This document shows positions 56,487-64,000 of a stretch of 64,000 nucleotides of DNA, in pieces. The stretch comes from Microbacterium sp. SORGH_AS_0862 (lineage in GTDB: Bacteria > Actinomycetota > Actinomycetes > Actinomycetales > Microbacteriaceae), in assembly GCF_030818795.1 (NCBI RefSeq), contig NZ_JAUTAY010000001.1:1-64000 (forward strand). Direction: 5' to 3'. The position numbers were made by a program, and so were the translations under genes. Every line of letters begins with the position of its first letter. The stretch's first letter is position 1. Below the pieces are notes generated by a model. That model was given only the letters and a program-made list of their open reading frames with translations. It made no database searches and was not told the origin of the DNA.

Positions 56487-57194
56487 ATGTGTGGTCGGTT
56501 CGTCGTCGCCAACGTCGCGTCTGAGCTCGTCGGAGTACTGCGCGTCGACACGATCAACCCCTCGCTCCCTGCGCCCTCCTACAACGTCGCGCCGATGAGC
56601 ACGGCGGCCATCGTGCTGGACTCCGCCAAGACCGAGCCACCCACGCGGCGACTCGAGCCCGCGCGGTGGGGGCTGGTGCCCGCGTGGGCGAAGGACCCGA
56701 AGATCGGCGCCCGGGCCTTCAACGCCCGCGCCGAGGAGCTGGAGGACAAGCCCATGTTCCGCGGTGCTCTCATCAAGCGCCGCGCCGTCGTCCCGACGAC
56801 CGGCTACTACGAATGGAAGCAGCTCGCCGACGGCAAGGAGCCGCACTTCATCCACCAAGCCGACGACTCGCCCCTGTTCCTCGCGGGGCTGTACGAGTGG
56901 TGGAAAGACCCGAGCAAGGCGGATGACGACCCCGACCGCTGGCTGCTGAGCTTCACCATCCTCACCCGAGACGCGATCGGCGCGCTCGGTTCGATCCACG
57001 ACCGGATGCCCCTGTTCCTCGACGCCGACTTCGCCGATGCGTGGCTCGACACCGACACGGACAACGTCGGCGACATCCTGGATGCCGCCATCGACGCGGC
57101 TCCCGATCTCGCCGAGACCCTCGAGACCCGGGTCGTCTCTCCCGCCGTCGGCAACGTGCGCAACGACTCGCCCGCGCTGATCGAACCCGCGTGA
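56487..57194 (+). CDS. SRAP domain protein (HMCES/YedK family)
   Basis: This 235-residue protein binds abasic sites in single-stranded DNA and crosslinks to them through Cys2. The N-terminus is MCGRF, so Cys2 becomes terminal after Met removal. Other active-site residues are the Asn in AFNARAEEL, Glu in TTGYYEWK and His in IHDRMPLFL. All are present. ATG at 56487 follows TAGGCT (56474-56479) with 7 nt between, so it has its own promoter although it starts 5 nt after the phosphatase stop. The stop overlaps the next start by 4 nt (GTGA). Confidence 0.93.
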   Translation: MCGRFVVANVASELVGVLRVDTINPSLPAPSYNVAPMSTAAIVLDSAKTEPPTRRLEPARWGLVPAWAKDPKIGARAFNARAEELEDKPMFRGALIKRRAVVPTTGYYEWKQLADGKEPHFIHQADDSPLFLAGLYEWWKDPSKADDDPDRWLLSFTILTRDAIGALGSIHDRMPLFLDADFADAWLDTDTDNVGDILDAAIDAAPDLAETLETRVVSPAVGNVRNDSPALIEPA

Positions 57195-58081
57195 GCGCCC
57201 CGGCGTCCCTCCTCACGCCGGAGACCGTCCTCAGCAGCGATGACTGGCGCTCCCGTGAGCGCCGTCACGCCGAACGGGCCGATGCGCTCACCGCCGGACG
57301 CCGAGCCCGCGTCGCGCGGGGCCGGACGCATCCCGTCGAGGACTTCCTGTTCACCTATTACGGCTACAAGCCGGCGCTGCTGCGTCGCTGGCATCCGGGT
57401 ACGGCGTATGCGCTGGCGGATGCGGCGCACGAGGATCGTGCCGACTGGCGCTGGTACGTCCGTGGCGAGAACGACTCCGTACGTGTCGATGCGCGCGCCT
57501 TCGCCGCCGAGAAGCGGCTCCTGCTGACCGGTGTCGCCGCGATCCTGGAAGGCACCCGCGGGCGGAGCGCGCAGTACGGCTGCTTCGGTATGCACGAGTG
57601 GGCGATGCTCTACCGTTCCCCGACTCCCCGCCATGCCGTGCCCCTGCGGCTGGGATCCGCGGCCACGGACGCGGTGGTCGAGTCGCACGAGCTGCGGTGC
57701 ACGCACTTCGACGCCTTCCGCTTCTTCACCGAGGATGCAGCACCCCGCAACCGTGCGCTGCTCGCGCGCGAGACCCAGTCCGCCCACGAGCAGCCGGGCT
57801 GCCTGCACGCGGGCATGGACCTCTACAAATGGGCGGTCAAGCTCGGCCCGCTCGTGCCCGGCGACACGCTGCTGGACGCGTTCGAGCTCGCCCGCGACAT
57901 CCGGGCGCTCGACATGCGTGCCTCGCCGTATGACCTGCGCGACTGGGGTTACGAACCCGTCGCCGTGGAGACGGCGGAAGGCAAGGCCGTGTACGTCTCC
58001 GAACAGCGGGCGTTCACCCTCCGGGCGGAGCCGCTGCGCGAGCAGCTGCTGGGGCACGTCCGCGGGGCGCTGGCCGCCTGA
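57191..58081 (+). CDS. Protein commonly annotated as 3-methyladenine DNA glycosylase
   Basis: This 296-residue protein belongs to a conserved actinobacterial family with the blocks HPVEDFLFTYYGYKP, FGMHEWAMLYR, RCTHFDAFRFFT and QPGCLHAGMDLYKWAVK. Database names call it 3-methyladenine DNA glycosylase, but I see neither a helix-hairpin-helix/GPD motif nor the AAG fold's signatures, so the activity is not evident from sequence. Conserved His, Glu, Cys and Asp residues in these blocks could form an active site. GTG at 57191 overlaps the SRAP gene stop by 4 nt, so translation is coupled. The coupling to an abasic-site protein supports a DNA-repair role. Confidence 0.8.
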   Translation: MSAPASLLTPETVLSSDDWRSRERRHAERADALTAGRRARVARGRTHPVEDFLFTYYGYKPALLRRWHPGTAYALADAAHEDRADWRWYVRGENDSVRVDARAFAAEKRLLLTGVAAILEGTRGRSAQYGCFGMHEWAMLYRSPTPRHAVPLRLGSAATDAVVESHELRCTHFDAFRFFTEDAAPRNRALLARETQSAHEQPGCLHAGMDLYKWAVKLGPLVPGDTLLDAFELARDIRALDMRASPYDLRDWGYEPVAVETAEGKAVYVSEQRAFTLRAEPLREQLLGHVRGALAA

Positions 58082-58090
58082 ACGGGCGAT

Positions 58091-59401
58091 TCAGCGCGCG
58101 GCGGCGGCGACGTCTCGAGGGAGCAGCACCCGGAGCGAGAACCACTCGGCACCGCCGTCGACCGACACCGACCCGCCGTAGGTCTCCGCTGCCGCCTCGA
58201 TGTTGCGCAGGCCGTATCCGTGCCCCTCACCGGCTTTGCGTGTGAGGATGCGACCGTCTCGCCGGCGCAGGTGCCCGTCGAAGGTGTTCTCCACCCGCAG
58301 CATCACGAAATCGTCGTGCGCGAACAGGGAGAACTTCACCATCCGTTGCGACTCGGGCAGACGCGCCGTCGCCTCGAACGCGTTGTCGAGGGCATTCCCC
58401 GCGATCGCGGTGATGTCCAGCGGGCGCAACCCCGCCAGCAACCGCCCGTCGGCCACCGTCGCGACGTGGATGCTCTGCTCCCTGGCGTACATGAGTTTGG
58501 CCGTGAGCACCGCGTCGAGCACGTCGTTCCCCGTGCGGACCTGCGTCGCATAGTCGCGGATCGACGTCTCGAGGTCGTCGAGGATGCGCAGTCTCGACTG
58601 CGGGTCCTGCTCGGCCCGGATCGCATCGAGGTGGTGCTTCATGTCGTGGTACTTGCGGTTCACCTCGTCGATCGTGCGCCGCGACATCTCGTACTGCTGG
58701 TGCTGGCTGGTCAACAGGCGCGCCATCGCGTCGGCCTCCCGGCGCGCCTGGAAGCCACGGCGCACCTCGTGCTGCACGTAGAGCGCGATGTAGCCGCAGA
58801 GGTCCACGAGGGTGCGGATGTAGAGGATCTCATGCCCGATGCGACCGCTGAACGGGGTCGCGGTGGTGACGAAGCTGAGGTTCGAGATGACGAACGTGGC
58901 GGTCGCGATCGAGAGCGCGGCGACCAGATCGGCGTAGCCCACCTCGAAGACCTCCCCCCGCACCAGGTGACGCCGCTCGGCGAACCAGGCGAGCCCCAGC
59001 ATCCCGCCGTAGATCACGACCATCATCGTGGCCTTCACCTCGGCCGGCGCATCCAGGTAGAACCGGTCGAGCTGCCAGTGGATGGATGCGGTGAGCTCTG
59101 CCAGCACGAAGGCCCGCGCGGTGAGGTAGCCCGCCGTCACCGGGGAGACCCGCAGCGTCGTGTACAGCATGGCGAACATCACCAGCACGGCGGCCAGCAT
59201 CCCCGGGATCCACAACGCGAGCGAGAGGCGCCCGGCTGCTTCCTGTACGGCGAGCAGCGCGAGCAGCCCGACGGCGGAGGCCGCGGCCGTCACCCACCAG
59301 CCGGCCCGCCGGGCGACGATCAGCACGAAGACGAAGCAGGCACCCCACTCGGCTATGGCGGTGAAGCTGCGAGGGATGTCGGCGAGGTACAGCTCGTTCA
59401 T
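58091..59401 (-). CDS. Sensor histidine kinase, AgrC/CitA-like GHKL type
   Basis: This 436-residue membrane kinase has about six or seven hydrophobic segments in residues 15-215, then a short coiled helix and an AgrC-style phosphoacceptor region NRKYHDMKHHLDAIR near 250. HATPase boxes are GNALDNAFEA (N box) and GEGHGYGLRNIEAAAETYGG (G box). This sensor/GHKL layout is used in Gram-positives with LytTR regulators for peptide or cell-envelope signals; the signal is unknown. ATG at 59401 overlaps the regulator stop by 4 nt. No peptide pheromone gene is evident nearby. Confidence 0.9.
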   Translation of the reverse strand: MNELYLADIPRSFTAIAEWGACFVFVLIVARRAGWWVTAAASAVGLLALLAVQEAAGRLSLALWIPGMLAAVLVMFAMLYTTLRVSPVTAGYLTARAFVLAELTASIHWQLDRFYLDAPAEVKATMMVVIYGGMLGLAWFAERRHLVRGEVFEVGYADLVAALSIATATFVISNLSFVTTATPFSGRIGHEILYIRTLVDLCGYIALYVQHEVRRGFQARREADAMARLLTSQHQQYEMSRRTIDEVNRKYHDMKHHLDAIRAEQDPQSRLRILDDLETSIRDYATQVRTGNDVLDAVLTAKLMYAREQSIHVATVADGRLLAGLRPLDITAIAGNALDNAFEATARLPESQRMVKFSLFAHDDFVMLRVENTFDGHLRRRDGRILTRKAGEGHGYGLRNIEAAAETYGGSVSVDGGAEWFSLRVLLPRDVAAAAR

Positions 59402-60120
59402 GCCGTGATCCCGCGTGTGCCGATGTACGCGGCCAGCGCGGCGAGGAAGTCCTTCTTGCGCGGCCGGCTGATCTGCAGGCGCACCCCGCCTCGGATGCGG
59501 CAGTCGTTGCCCTCCACCCCCGTCACGTGGCGGAGGTTCACGAGGTAGCCGCTGTTGCAACGGAAGAAGTCCTCGCCCTCCAGCTCCCCCTCCATCGCCT
59601 TCAGGGACGTCGCGACCGTGTAGTCGCTGTCCAGCGTGTGGATCAGGACATTGTGCTTGGCGCTCTCCAGGTACAGGACGTCGGCGATGTCGAGGCGGTG
59701 CCGGTCGCCATCGGCGGCGGTGAAGAGCATGTGTCGGCGCTCGCGCCGGCGCAGCCGCACGAGGCAGCGCCCGAGTTCCTGCGCGAAGACCGGGTAGGAG
59801 ACGGGCTTGAGCAGGTAGCTCAGGGCATCCACCTCGTAGCCGCTCACCGCGTACTGCGGGGATGCGGTCACGAAGACGATGAGCACCTCGCTGTCGACCT
59901 CGCGGATGCGTCGTGCGGCCGTCATGCCGTCCACACGCGCCATCTGGATGTCCAGCAACAGGATGTCCCAGTCGGGACGGTAGTCCTCGATGATGTCGCG
60001 CCCGTCGCGGAACGCCCCGACGTGGAAGCGTTCGCCGTGCTCGCGCTGGAATCGATCCAGGTGCGACAGCAGGCGGTCGATGCTGGCCGGATCATCTTCG
60101 ACGACGCCGATGCGGATCAT
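59398..60120 (-). CDS. LytTR-family response regulator
   Basis: This 240-residue regulator has a receiver domain with VEDD near residues 7-10, phospho-acceptor Asp57 in LLLDIQM, a Thr/Ala pair in FVTASPQYA and Lys in SYLLKPVSY. A C-terminal LytTR DNA-binding domain follows (residues about 130-237), with YLESAKHNVLIHT and FFRCNSGYLVNLRHV. ATG at 60120 follows GGAAGGAG. It is the first gene of the pair with the sensor kinase. The adjoining glycosyltransferase genes upstream on the same strand are possible targets. Confidence 0.92.
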   Translation of the reverse strand: MIRIGVVEDDPASIDRLLSHLDRFQREHGERFHVGAFRDGRDIIEDYRPDWDILLLDIQMARVDGMTAARRIREVDSEVLIVFVTASPQYAVSGYEVDALSYLLKPVSYPVFAQELGRCLVRLRRRERRHMLFTAADGDRHRLDIADVLYLESAKHNVLIHTLDSDYTVATSLKAMEGELEGEDFFRCNSGYLVNLRHVTGVEGNDCRIRGGVRLQISRPRKKDFLAALAAYIGTRGITA

Positions 60121-60145
60121 GCTCTGTCTCCTTCCTGGTCGGTTC

Positions 60146-61177
60146 TCAGCTGAATCCGACGTAGCGTCGGGCGAGGTGGTATGCGGCCCGCGTCACGTGC
60201 CGCCCCGCATATCCCGGCAGATTGCTCCCTGCGCAGACGAGGCTCCGCCGCAGATGACCGTGGATGCGGGGACGGTCGCGCTTGACCTCGCGCCAGAAGG
60301 CTCGGCGCACCGCGAGATGCTGTGCGGTGCCGCCCAGCGCGAGCGTGGCGCTCACGGTGGCGCAGAGCGCGCGGATGTAGTGCAGCTGCGCGGCGTAGAG
60401 CTGCGTCGGGATATGTCCGGTCCGGACGTCCTCGAGGCTCGGCAGGGTTTCGAGCGCGAGTCGGTTCACGCGCAGCTGCTGATCGACGCGCGCCAGCATG
60501 ACCTCCGGCGCGACCGACTGTCCCGCACGGCCGATGTAGTAGTGGTACAACGCGACGGGCAGGTAGTACATGCGCCGCACGCGCGCGAGCGGACGCAGGA
60601 CGTACAGGCTGTCGACGTAGAACGTGTGACGCGGCAGGTCCAGATCCACCTCGCGCAGCAGGGACGTGCGGTAGATGACGGCGTGCATCATGAGGTACTG
60701 CCGCCGCGCGAAGCGCTGCGTGTCCTCCCAGCCGAAGACGCGGTCGGCGGGAAAGACCGTGTCGAAACGCGTCCGCCGCGGCTCCTTGTCGACGCGGTCG
60801 TGTACGAAGTCGGTGAACAACGCGTCGACTCCCCCGGTCGCCTCCACCCGCTCGAGGACGTCGAGCACTCGTGCGAGAGCGGCGGACGACAGCCAATCGT
60901 CGGCGTCGAGCACCTTGAGGTAGAGACCGCGCGCGTGGGCGACACCGGTGTCGATCGCCGCTCCGTGCCCGCCGTTGACCTGGTGCACCACACGGATCCG
61001 GTCGGGGTACGTGTGCGCATAGGATGCGGCGAGCAGCCCGGTGGCGTCCGTCGAGCCGTCGTTCACGATGACGACCTCGACGCGCGCGTCGCTCGTGCAG
61101 AGCGCAGCGAGGGCTCGACCGAGGAACTCTGCGCAGTTGTACGCGGGCACGGCCACCGTCAGCAGGGGCGATGACAC
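60146..61177 (-). CDS. Family 2 glycosyltransferase, copy A
   Basis: This 343-residue GT-A fold enzyme opens with LLTVAVPAYNCAEFLGRAL, then VIVNDGSTDATG, and the metal-binding DAD in LKVLDADDWL near residue 92. The region after residue 200 is the less conserved acceptor part, with FYVDSLYVLRPLARVRRMYYLP and the C-terminus RRYVGFS. GTG at 61177 is chosen because GGAGGG stands 7 nt upstream; the longer in-frame extension to 61297 is basic and atypical. It is clearly a paralogue of the next upstream gene. Donor and acceptor sugars are unknown. Confidence 0.9.
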   Translation of the reverse strand: MSSPLLTVAVPAYNCAEFLGRALAALCTSDARVEVVIVNDGSTDATGLLAASYAHTYPDRIRVVHQVNGGHGAAIDTGVAHARGLYLKVLDADDWLSSAALARVLDVLERVEATGGVDALFTDFVHDRVDKEPRRTRFDTVFPADRVFGWEDTQRFARRQYLMMHAVIYRTSLLREVDLDLPRHTFYVDSLYVLRPLARVRRMYYLPVALYHYYIGRAGQSVAPEVMLARVDQQLRVNRLALETLPSLEDVRTGHIPTQLYAAQLHYIRALCATVSATLALGGTAQHLAVRRAFWREVKRDRPRIHGHLRRSLVCAGSNLPGYAGRHVTRAAYHLARRYVGFS

Positions 61178-61318
61178 CGAGGCACCCTCCGTCCGGCGCC
61201 GCACGCGGCGACGGACGGCGGCGCGCAGGGCGATGATGACGAGCCGGGCGCGAGATCGACCGGTCTCACCCTCGATCGTAGACGGGACGCCCTTCACCTG
61301 CGGAACCCGCGGCTCTCC

Positions 61319-62359
61319 TCAGCTGAACCCGACGACGCGGCGAGCCCAGTCGTACGCGAGGCTCGTCGCACGGCGGCCCGCCTGTCCGGGAAGGTTGCTC
61401 ACGGCGCCGAGAAGACTGCGACGCATCCGGGTGTACAGCCAGGGGTTCTCGGCCCTCACCTCCCGCCAGAAGCGGTCGCGTTCGACGAGGTGACCCGCTG
61501 TCCCGGCGCGGGCCAGCGTCGCGCTCGTGACCGCGCACACCCCCTCGACGTGGTGCAGAAGCGCACGGTAGAGCTGCGCCGGAACCTCGCCGCGCGCCAC
61601 CGCGTGCGGCGAGGGAAGCGCCGCGAGTGCCAGCCTGTTCACCCGCAGTTGCTGCTCCACGCGCCGTACCATGACCTCCGGCGCCACGGACTGTCCGGGG
61701 CGGCCCACGTGGTAGCGGTAGAGCGGGACCGGCAGATACCGCATCCGGCGCACCCGCGCCAACGGCGTCACGACGTAGAGGTTGTCGACGTAGAAGGTGT
61801 GCTCGGGCAGGCGCAGCCCGCTCGCGCGCACGAGTTCCGTCCGGTACACGATCGCGTGCATCATCAGCACCTGACGGCGCCCGAACCTTTCCGTGTCGGC
61901 CCACTCGAAGACGCCGTCCGAGGGGAACACCGAGTCGAAGCGTGCCGGACGCGCCGACTTGCCGACGCGTTCGTGGACGAAGTCCGTGAACACCGCATCC
62001 ACGTCCGCGCCCTCGAGAGCGACGAGTTCGCGCACCAGGAGGGCGAGCGAGGCGATGTCGAGCCAGTCGTCCGCGTCCAGGATCTTCACGAACGAGCCGC
62101 GTGCGGCGGCCAGCCCCGTGGTGATGGCGCCACCGTGACCGCGGTTGGGCTGGTGGATCACCCGCCGGGATGCGGGGCGCCGCGCCGCCCAGTCGTCAGC
62201 GAGTGCTCCGGTCGCATCCGTCGAGCCGTCGTCGACGACGATCACCTCGACGTCGGCGACCGCGTCGAGCTCCGACAGCGCGCGCCCCAGATAGTCCTCG
62301 GCGTTGAACGCCGGAACCACGATCGACAGCGCCGGCGCGACCCGCGAGCCGTTCGTCAT
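61319..62359 (-). CDS. Family 2 glycosyltransferase, copy B
   Basis: This 346-residue enzyme is paralogous to copy A: ALSIVVPAFNAEDYLGRAL, VIVVDDGSTDATG, VKILDADDWL, TFYVDNLYVVTPLARVRRMRYLP and the same C-terminal VGFS. ATG at 62359 overlaps the gtrA stop by 4 nt. No hydrophobic segment is seen, so it is cytosolic or peripheral. A GtrA-type flippase beside a GT2 enzyme recalls glucosylation systems that load undecaprenyl phosphate and decorate surface polymers, although those GT2 proteins normally carry C-terminal membrane helices, which are absent here. Confidence 0.9.
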   Translation of the reverse strand: MTNGSRVAPALSIVVPAFNAEDYLGRALSELDAVADVEVIVVDDGSTDATGALADDWAARRPASRRVIHQPNRGHGGAITTGLAAARGSFVKILDADDWLDIASLALLVRELVALEGADVDAVFTDFVHERVGKSARPARFDSVFPSDGVFEWADTERFGRRQVLMMHAIVYRTELVRASGLRLPEHTFYVDNLYVVTPLARVRRMRYLPVPLYRYHVGRPGQSVAPEVMVRRVEQQLRVNRLALAALPSPHAVARGEVPAQLYRALLHHVEGVCAVTSATLARAGTAGHLVERDRFWREVRAENPWLYTRMRRSLLGAVSNLPGQAGRRATSLAYDWARRVVGFS

Positions 62360-62991
62360 CGCTCGACCTTGTCGCCGGGCTCCGCCACCACCTCGACCTC
62401 GGTCGGTGCCTGGCGGAAGATCACCTTGAAGATCGGGTAGAACACCCAGAACGAGATCGCGGCGTTGATGATCATGGTCAGCACGTCCGCCACGACCGAT
62501 CCGCTCGAGCCCCATCCGAGGGTCACCATGAAGAAGTCGTAGATCGGCGCCTTGTAGAAGCCCTGCGCCGCCGCGGCGATGAAGGTGATCGCCACATAGG
62601 CCACCGTGTACCAGCCGGCCGCCACCCACACAGAGGTGTTGGACTTGAACGTGATGTTGCGCTGCAGGAAGAAGTTGATGACCTGCGCGATCAGCAGCGT
62701 GATCTGCACCGCGAGGAAATACGCCAAGCCGCCACCGCCGGCGGGAAGCACGCCCGCCGCGTAGTCGAACATGTAGTACTGGCTGCCGTCGACGTTCGAC
62801 CCGACGGGCAGCACCTGGAACCCGACGTCCGTGAGACCCGTGAAGCTCGCAAAGCCCCAGCGGAAGATCGGCATGAGCGCCAGCTGCAGCACGGTCACGC
62901 CGTTGGACAGCAGCAGGAACATGAGGAACTTCGACAGCTCCGGACGTGAGGTCTGGAATCGACCCCACCAGTTCGAGATGGCGGTGATCAT
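62356..62991 (-). CDS. GtrA family membrane protein
   Basis: This 211-residue protein has four hydrophobic segments (about residues 22-42, 88-108, 122-145 and 165-190) and the GtrA-like features FLMFLLLSNGVTVLQ, QVINFFLQRNITF and NAAISFWVFYPIFKV. GtrA proteins are thought to flip lipid-linked sugars. A loop after the first segment is longer than usual. It overlaps the GH3 gene by 4 nt and the glycosyltransferase gene by 4 nt, forming a tight unit. Confidence 0.88.
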   Translation of the reverse strand: MITAISNWWGRFQTSRPELSKFLMFLLLSNGVTVLQLALMPIFRWGFASFTGLTDVGFQVLPVGSNVDGSQYYMFDYAAGVLPAGGGGLAYFLAVQITLLIAQVINFFLQRNITFKSNTSVWVAAGWYTVAYVAITFIAAAAQGFYKAPIYDFFMVTLGWGSSGSVVADVLTMIINAAISFWVFYPIFKVIFRQAPTEVEVVAEPGDKVER

Positions 62992-64000
62992 CGTGCACTC
63001 CTGTTCCCTGCGGCGGCGTCGAACGCCTTCTTCGTCGCCTTCTCATCGCGTCGACCACCGAAGTAGGCGGCGATCACGCCCCCGAGCCCGCGCAGCGTCT
63101 GCCCGTTCACGAGCGTCAGCACTGCCCCGGTGAGTCGACGGGTGGCGAGCCCTCCGCTCATCTTCGAGATGACCCGGAACGGGCCGTTCAACAGGAACAG
63201 CATGTTCAGGTCGGGGGTCCCGGCCGCGTCCGCCTTGCGACGGCGGCCGTCGAGGATGCGGAATCCGAGTCGACCGAGGGGGCTGCGCGACTCGGCGAGC
63301 CGATCCATCGGGTCGTTCTCCCCGAGCGGCCCGTCGGGCCACTGCGGATCGGGGATGGAGCGCCCGAGGAGCGCCGCGAACTCGGCATCGGTCGCCGCCT
63401 GGCGCGCGTGCGCGGTACCGGTGAGCGCCACACCGTCGCGCTCGACGGTCGCTGTGAGATCCAACGCGCCCAGGTGTGCGCCGACCGCGATCTCGTACGT
63501 ACCGCGCTCGACGATCCACGCGTTGGTCGCGGCGTCGAAGACCCGGAAGGTGCGCTCGCCGAACGGCAGCGCGACGCGGCGCGACTCCCCCGGCTCCAGC
63601 CGCACCTTCGCGTAGCCCTTCAGCTCGCGACGCGGACGCGCCAGCGCGCTGACTCCGACGCGTCCGACATACATCTGGACCACATCGCTGCCCGTCCGGG
63701 AGCCGGTGTTCGTGACCGTGACCTCTGCGCCGTCGGCATCCACCGCGAGATCCGAGTAGGCGAAACTCGTGTAGCTCAAGCCGTAGCCGAACGGGAAGGC
63801 GACCGGCACGCCGACCGTGTCGTAATACCGGTAGCCGACGAACGGTCCTTCGCGGTACTCCGCGGTACGAGCCGCGCTCGGGAAGGTCTTGGCCGTGGGG
63901 GTGTCCTCGAGAGCGCGAGGCATGGACTCTGCCAGCCGCCCACCCGGGTCGACCGTGCCGGTGAGGACGTCGGCGATGGCCTCCGCCCCCGCCTGTCCGC
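62988..64000 (-). CDS. Glycoside hydrolase family 3 (beta-glucosidase-like), C-terminal part
   Basis: The gene runs off the right edge; about 337 C-terminal residues are present. The fragment starts in the second GH3 domain (AIADVLTGTVDPGGRLAESMPRALED, the usual PSGRLP block). It then has GYRYYDTVGVPVAFPFGYGLSYTSF and a fibronectin-III-like domain (VTVTNTGSRTGSDVVQMYVG). It ends in a long tail with LNMLFLLNGPFRVISKMSGGL, as in the longer bacterial beta-glucosidases. The nucleophile and acid/base residues lie outside the window. It is the first visible gene of the surface-glycan unit; its substrate is not determinable. Confidence 0.93.
   Translation of the reverse strand, partial: GQAGAEAIADVLTGTVDPGGRLAESMPRALEDTPTAKTFPSAARTAEYREGPFVGYRYYDTVGVPVAFPFGYGLSYTSFAYSDLAVDADGAEVTVTNTGSRTGSDVVQMYVGRVGVSALARPRRELKGYAKVRLEPGESRRVALPFGERTFRVFDAATNAWIVERGTYEIAVGAHLGALDLTATVERDGVALTGTAHARQAATDAEFAALLGRSIPDPQWPDGPLGENDPMDRLAESRSPLGRLGFRILDGRRRKADAAGTPDLNMLFLLNGPFRVISKMSGGLATRRLTGAVLTLVNGQTLRGLGGVIAAYFGGRRDEKATKKAFDAAAGNRSAR

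Overview
The window is a 64 kb piece of core chromosome from a high-GC (about 70%) Gram-positive actinobacterium, most probably a Microbacterium or close Microbacteriaceae relative. Three things point there: GTG starts and very short spacers are common, there is a homodimeric-type AceE followed by a PucR-like regulator and fabD-fabH-acpP-fabF, and the order hrcA-dnaJ-rsmE-HIT-phoH-ybeY-CNNM-era, recO-uppS, dgt-dnaG and lepA/rpsT/holA/comEC/comEA/leuS is the usual actinobacterial one. The genus assignment is inference from recalled protein similarity and synteny. I see no prophage, transposase, CRISPR array or rRNA operon.

Layout. 1-4.6 kb: start of a zinc-ribbon protein gene, an SsuABC-like importer, and an overlapping lipoprotein/PKD-like secreted pair. 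4.6-5 kb: a 61-bp tandem repeat touching tRNA-Val. 5-12.8 kb: pyruvate dehydrogenase E1, a FasR-like regulator and the type II fatty-acid synthase genes, closed by a strong terminator. 12.8-21.3 kb: DUF3145, an MFS exporter with a C-terminal monooxygenase-like domain, a second-type alanine racemase/D-Ala-D-X ligase pair, a tRNA with CAU anticodon, a DMT permease, peptide deformylase, flotillin and tRNA-Asn. 21.3-26.4 kb: a lone ABC ATPase, dnaG, dgt and dus. 26.4-31.2 kb: glutathione peroxidase, a FrnE-like oxidoreductase, a secreted PIG-L deacetylase, uppS, recO and a TRIC channel. 31.2-40.3 kb: leuA with a leader-peptide attenuator, then the era-to-hrcA heat-shock/RNA-maturation operon under a CIRCE site. 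40.3-46.7 kb: a carboxylesterase, hemW, DUF1990, a frameshifted lepA, a hydrolase and rpsT. 46.7-54.7 kb: holA, comEC, comEA, leuS and pabB. 54.7-58.1 kb: DedA, an App1-like phosphatase, an SRAP protein and a glycosylase-annotated protein. 58.1-64 kb: an AgrC/AgrA-like two-component system, two paralogous GT2 glycosyltransferases, GtrA and the 3' end of a GH3 glycosidase.

Gene cooperation. AceE supplies acetyl-CoA and the adjoining FasR-like protein probably controls the fab genes that consume it. HrcA represses its own operon through CIRCE. The leuA leader peptide reads leucyl-tRNA supply. SRAP and the glycosylase-like gene are translationally coupled, which suggests one abasic-site repair unit. 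The glycosyltransferases, GtrA and GH3 look like one cell-surface glycan locus.

Two signals cut across the window. At least fifteen genes have a -10-like hexamer (usually TAnnnT) ending 5-7 nt before the start codon, which implies many leaderless mRNAs. The octamer GGATGCGG/CCGCATCC recurs far more often than composition predicts. The most notable anomalies are the single-base frameshift in lepA, the substitution of an active-site tyrosine in the alanine racemase, and the SRAP/glycosylase coupling.
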